From assembly GCF_932526225.1 (NCBI RefSeq), contig NC_064048.1, positions 3,177,597-3,241,596 on the forward strand: DNA of 64,000 bases, read 5' to 3'. Source of the stretch: Nematostella vectensis. Lineage: Eukaryota; Cnidaria; Anthozoa; Actiniaria; Edwardsiidae. The translations under genes were made by a program, and so were the position numbers. This document shows positions 62,277-64,000 of this stretch, one piece after another. A model generated the notes under the pieces. That model made no database searches and was not told where the DNA came from. It was given only the letters and a program-made list of their open reading frames with translations. Every line of letters starts with the position of its first letter. The stretch's first letter is position 1.

Positions 62277-64000
62277 TTAGCAGATTCCATCCAAGATAGG
62301 CCCTGTGATGTCTTCCAATTTATAATCGGTCACGTGAAACACGTGTTTATCGTCTGGATCCGAGGCAATATCTTTTAGTTCGGCTTCATTTGAATGAGGC
62401 CCAACTCCAATGGCGAACACTTCAACTCCATGATCCCTCACGTCTTGCGCGGGACCCGTCACATTTCCCTGCGCTTTTCCATCGGTAAGCACGACCAGAA
62501 CATTTTTCACACTCGGACGTGGTGCCTTCTTGAACACCTCTTCCAACGTGAACGTCAAAGCTTCTCCAGTGCGGGTTTGGCCACCATGTTGGTGAGAAAA
62601 TGCATCAACGGCTGCTTTGATATCGTTGATATGGTCGTAGTCGTCTAAGTCAAATTCTATCTTCGTCTTTGGTATCGTGGAGAAAAGAACAGCCGCGACC
62701 TCCGTGTCTCCTTCAGATATTGCATCCTTAAATTCCTCTGCCAAATCTTTAATGAACATCTGGAATTTACCAAAGTCTGTGTCGTTGACGCTCCCGGAAC
62801 TATCAACAAGGAATACGAGATTCATCTCCACAGAGCAATCTAATAAAAAACACATTTGTCAAAAAATGCTACTTCCCAGGCACAAAGCCAGAGGGAAGTG
62901 GGCAATCAAAGGTATCATTTGGGAAAAATGTTAAATATTTTACTTTATCGTTCAATACGAAATGACCCACTATTTCGCAGCCAAGGTGGTAGGGTAGATG
63001 TTCGCAACCTTTAATGTTTTGGAATATGCAGCACCAATAAAATTATTGAAGAAATGTGGAGAAACAACATTTGCTGAAATATTGAACGATATCCTCCTTA
63101 TAAAGTTTAAATGACTTAAATGTTGTTTTTTTTTACTTCTGTTTGTTTAACATTCACCAGGACGTCGGATAAGCAAGAGAAACCTTGTAGAAAACTTGGA
63201 TCACTTTCGTTGCTCAAAATTCACTGACAGAGTTTTTCTCGTTTAACTATGTACACATTAAAAGAGTAATCGTGCGGTAATATGATTTTACAGCCTATGA
63301 ACATGGGCGGATCCAAAATTTCTCGACGGGAACAAGATTGAGTTAAGTTGTGCAACACCGCCCTTCTCCCGCATTGCTTCGTACGTCGCCAATTATTATA
63401 CGAATTTGTATTTGCAGAAAATATCCATACCCCATACCCCCCCCCCCCCCCCCCCCCCCATTGAGGGATTGGAAACTCCGGGGTATGGGGGTTCAAACGC
63501 CCAGGAGGGGAGGGAAGGTAAAATGCCCTCAACAGTTACTGTATTTATTTTTTTTCCAGGGGGCTGAAAATTCCAGAAGGGTGGGGTGTCATACCTCCGA
63601 CCCACTCAATGGGAGGGGGGGTCATACCTCCGACCCCCTCAATGGGAGGGGGGGGGGGGTGGAGGGGGGGTATAGATATTTTCTGGAACTACACAATATG
63701 ATTTATTTTACAATAATGTCTGGATCTTACTTTTCATAGAGTAGACAAAGTTTGACCAGTGCTCTCCCACGCCATTGATGCAGTTGTCCGCTTTTCCATG
63801 GACGTCGAACCTCGAAGGTTCCACATCAGCCCAGCACTCTCCATAGAACTGGATTCCAAACTTCTCGTTCACGTTCTTCCTCTTTGCCCAACTTGCGCAC
63901 GCCGAGATGACGTGAGTCATATCAGGCCATTGGCTCCAGTCTATATAATTGCGGTGGTTGTGGTAGAGGTCGCGAAGTGCGCGGTTGGGTCGATCTTCGT
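62277..64000 (-). CDS. Von Willebrand factor A domain protein, 3' part
   Basis: Two minus-strand exons, 64000-63731 (continuing beyond the window) and 62839-62277, join in phase 1 through a GTAAGA donor and a TTTTTTATTAG acceptor. The last exon is one whole vWA domain of about 187 residues with an intact MIDAS: LVDSSGS near the start, TRTGEA in the middle and LTDG later, so it could bind a divalent cation and a ligand. The upstream exon holds FGIQFYGECW and spaced cysteines, a segment I have seen beside vWA domains in cnidarian secreted proteins; its name is not certain. The protein ends in DGIC with no membrane anchor. Probably extracellular adhesion or matrix. A MITE sits in the intron. Confidence 0.85.
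63411..63690. repeat. MITE with TTCCAGAAAATA ends, copy 2, in vWA intron
   Basis: Ends CAGAAAATATCCATA (63414) and TAGATATTTTCTGGAA (63688). The interior is inverted relative to 61799-61987 (AACAGTTACTGTATTTATTT). It includes long C and G runs and a duplicated TCATACCTCCGACCC block. Confidence 0.75.

Overview
Organism. This is animal nuclear DNA: AT-rich, intron-dense, with GT-AG introns, TATA promoters and polyadenylation signals, and crowded with foldback elements, microsatellites and tandem repeats. The mix of genes (short secreted cysteine peptides with a signal peptide and dibasic propeptide site, a secreted helical protein resembling cnidarian pore-forming proteins, a Patched-domain protein, class A receptors, and a von Willebrand A protein) fits an anthozoan cnidarian, most likely the sea anemone Nematostella vectensis or a close relative. 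The species call is inference from gene style; no search was run. Layout. (1) 1-10395: a tandem duplication (about 1-4355 and 6191-10395) of a small four-exon gene for a secreted six-cysteine, beta-defensin-like peptide. Each copy has a TATA promoter, a hairpin element upstream and a pol III-like tRNA-derived unit in the first intron. The spacer holds a dispersed repeat found again, inverted, at 34.7 kb and 46.7 kb. (2) 10.4-18.5 kb: gene remnants (an LRR piece on the minus strand and the first half of a class A GPCR on the minus strand next to a 78-bp tandem repeat) and AT-rich intergenic DNA. (3) 18527-20734: a Patched-domain (sterol-sensing) gene broken by a 4-bp duplication, with a G-rich minisatellite after its last recognisable exon. 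(4) 21.6-24.4 kb: intergenic, with two TATA promoters in an inverted repeat and a 37-bp minisatellite. (5) 24367-49177: a second, larger tandem duplication (units of about 12.7 and 12.1 kb). Each unit carries the same eight-exon minus-strand gene for a secreted helical protein of about 569 residues. The first copy carries a nonsense codon in exon 4; the second is open throughout. A 51-bp repeat in the last intron has 18 units in the first copy and 3 in the second. (6) 49.2-54.0 kb: no gene seen, several inverted repeats. (7) 54361-55788: an intact two-exon class A GPCR. (8) 55.8-62.2 kb: intergenic, with a decayed copy of the GPCR's second exon at 60666 and a cluster of foldback elements. (9) 62277-64000: the 3' end of a minus-strand von Willebrand A gene that runs off the window. 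How the genes relate. There is no operon-like logic. The shared theme is that both secreted-effector loci have been copied in tandem and then diverged in different ways. In the small peptide the signal exon is frozen while the mature exon has changed only at non-synonymous sites. In the large protein one copy has been broken while the other remains open.
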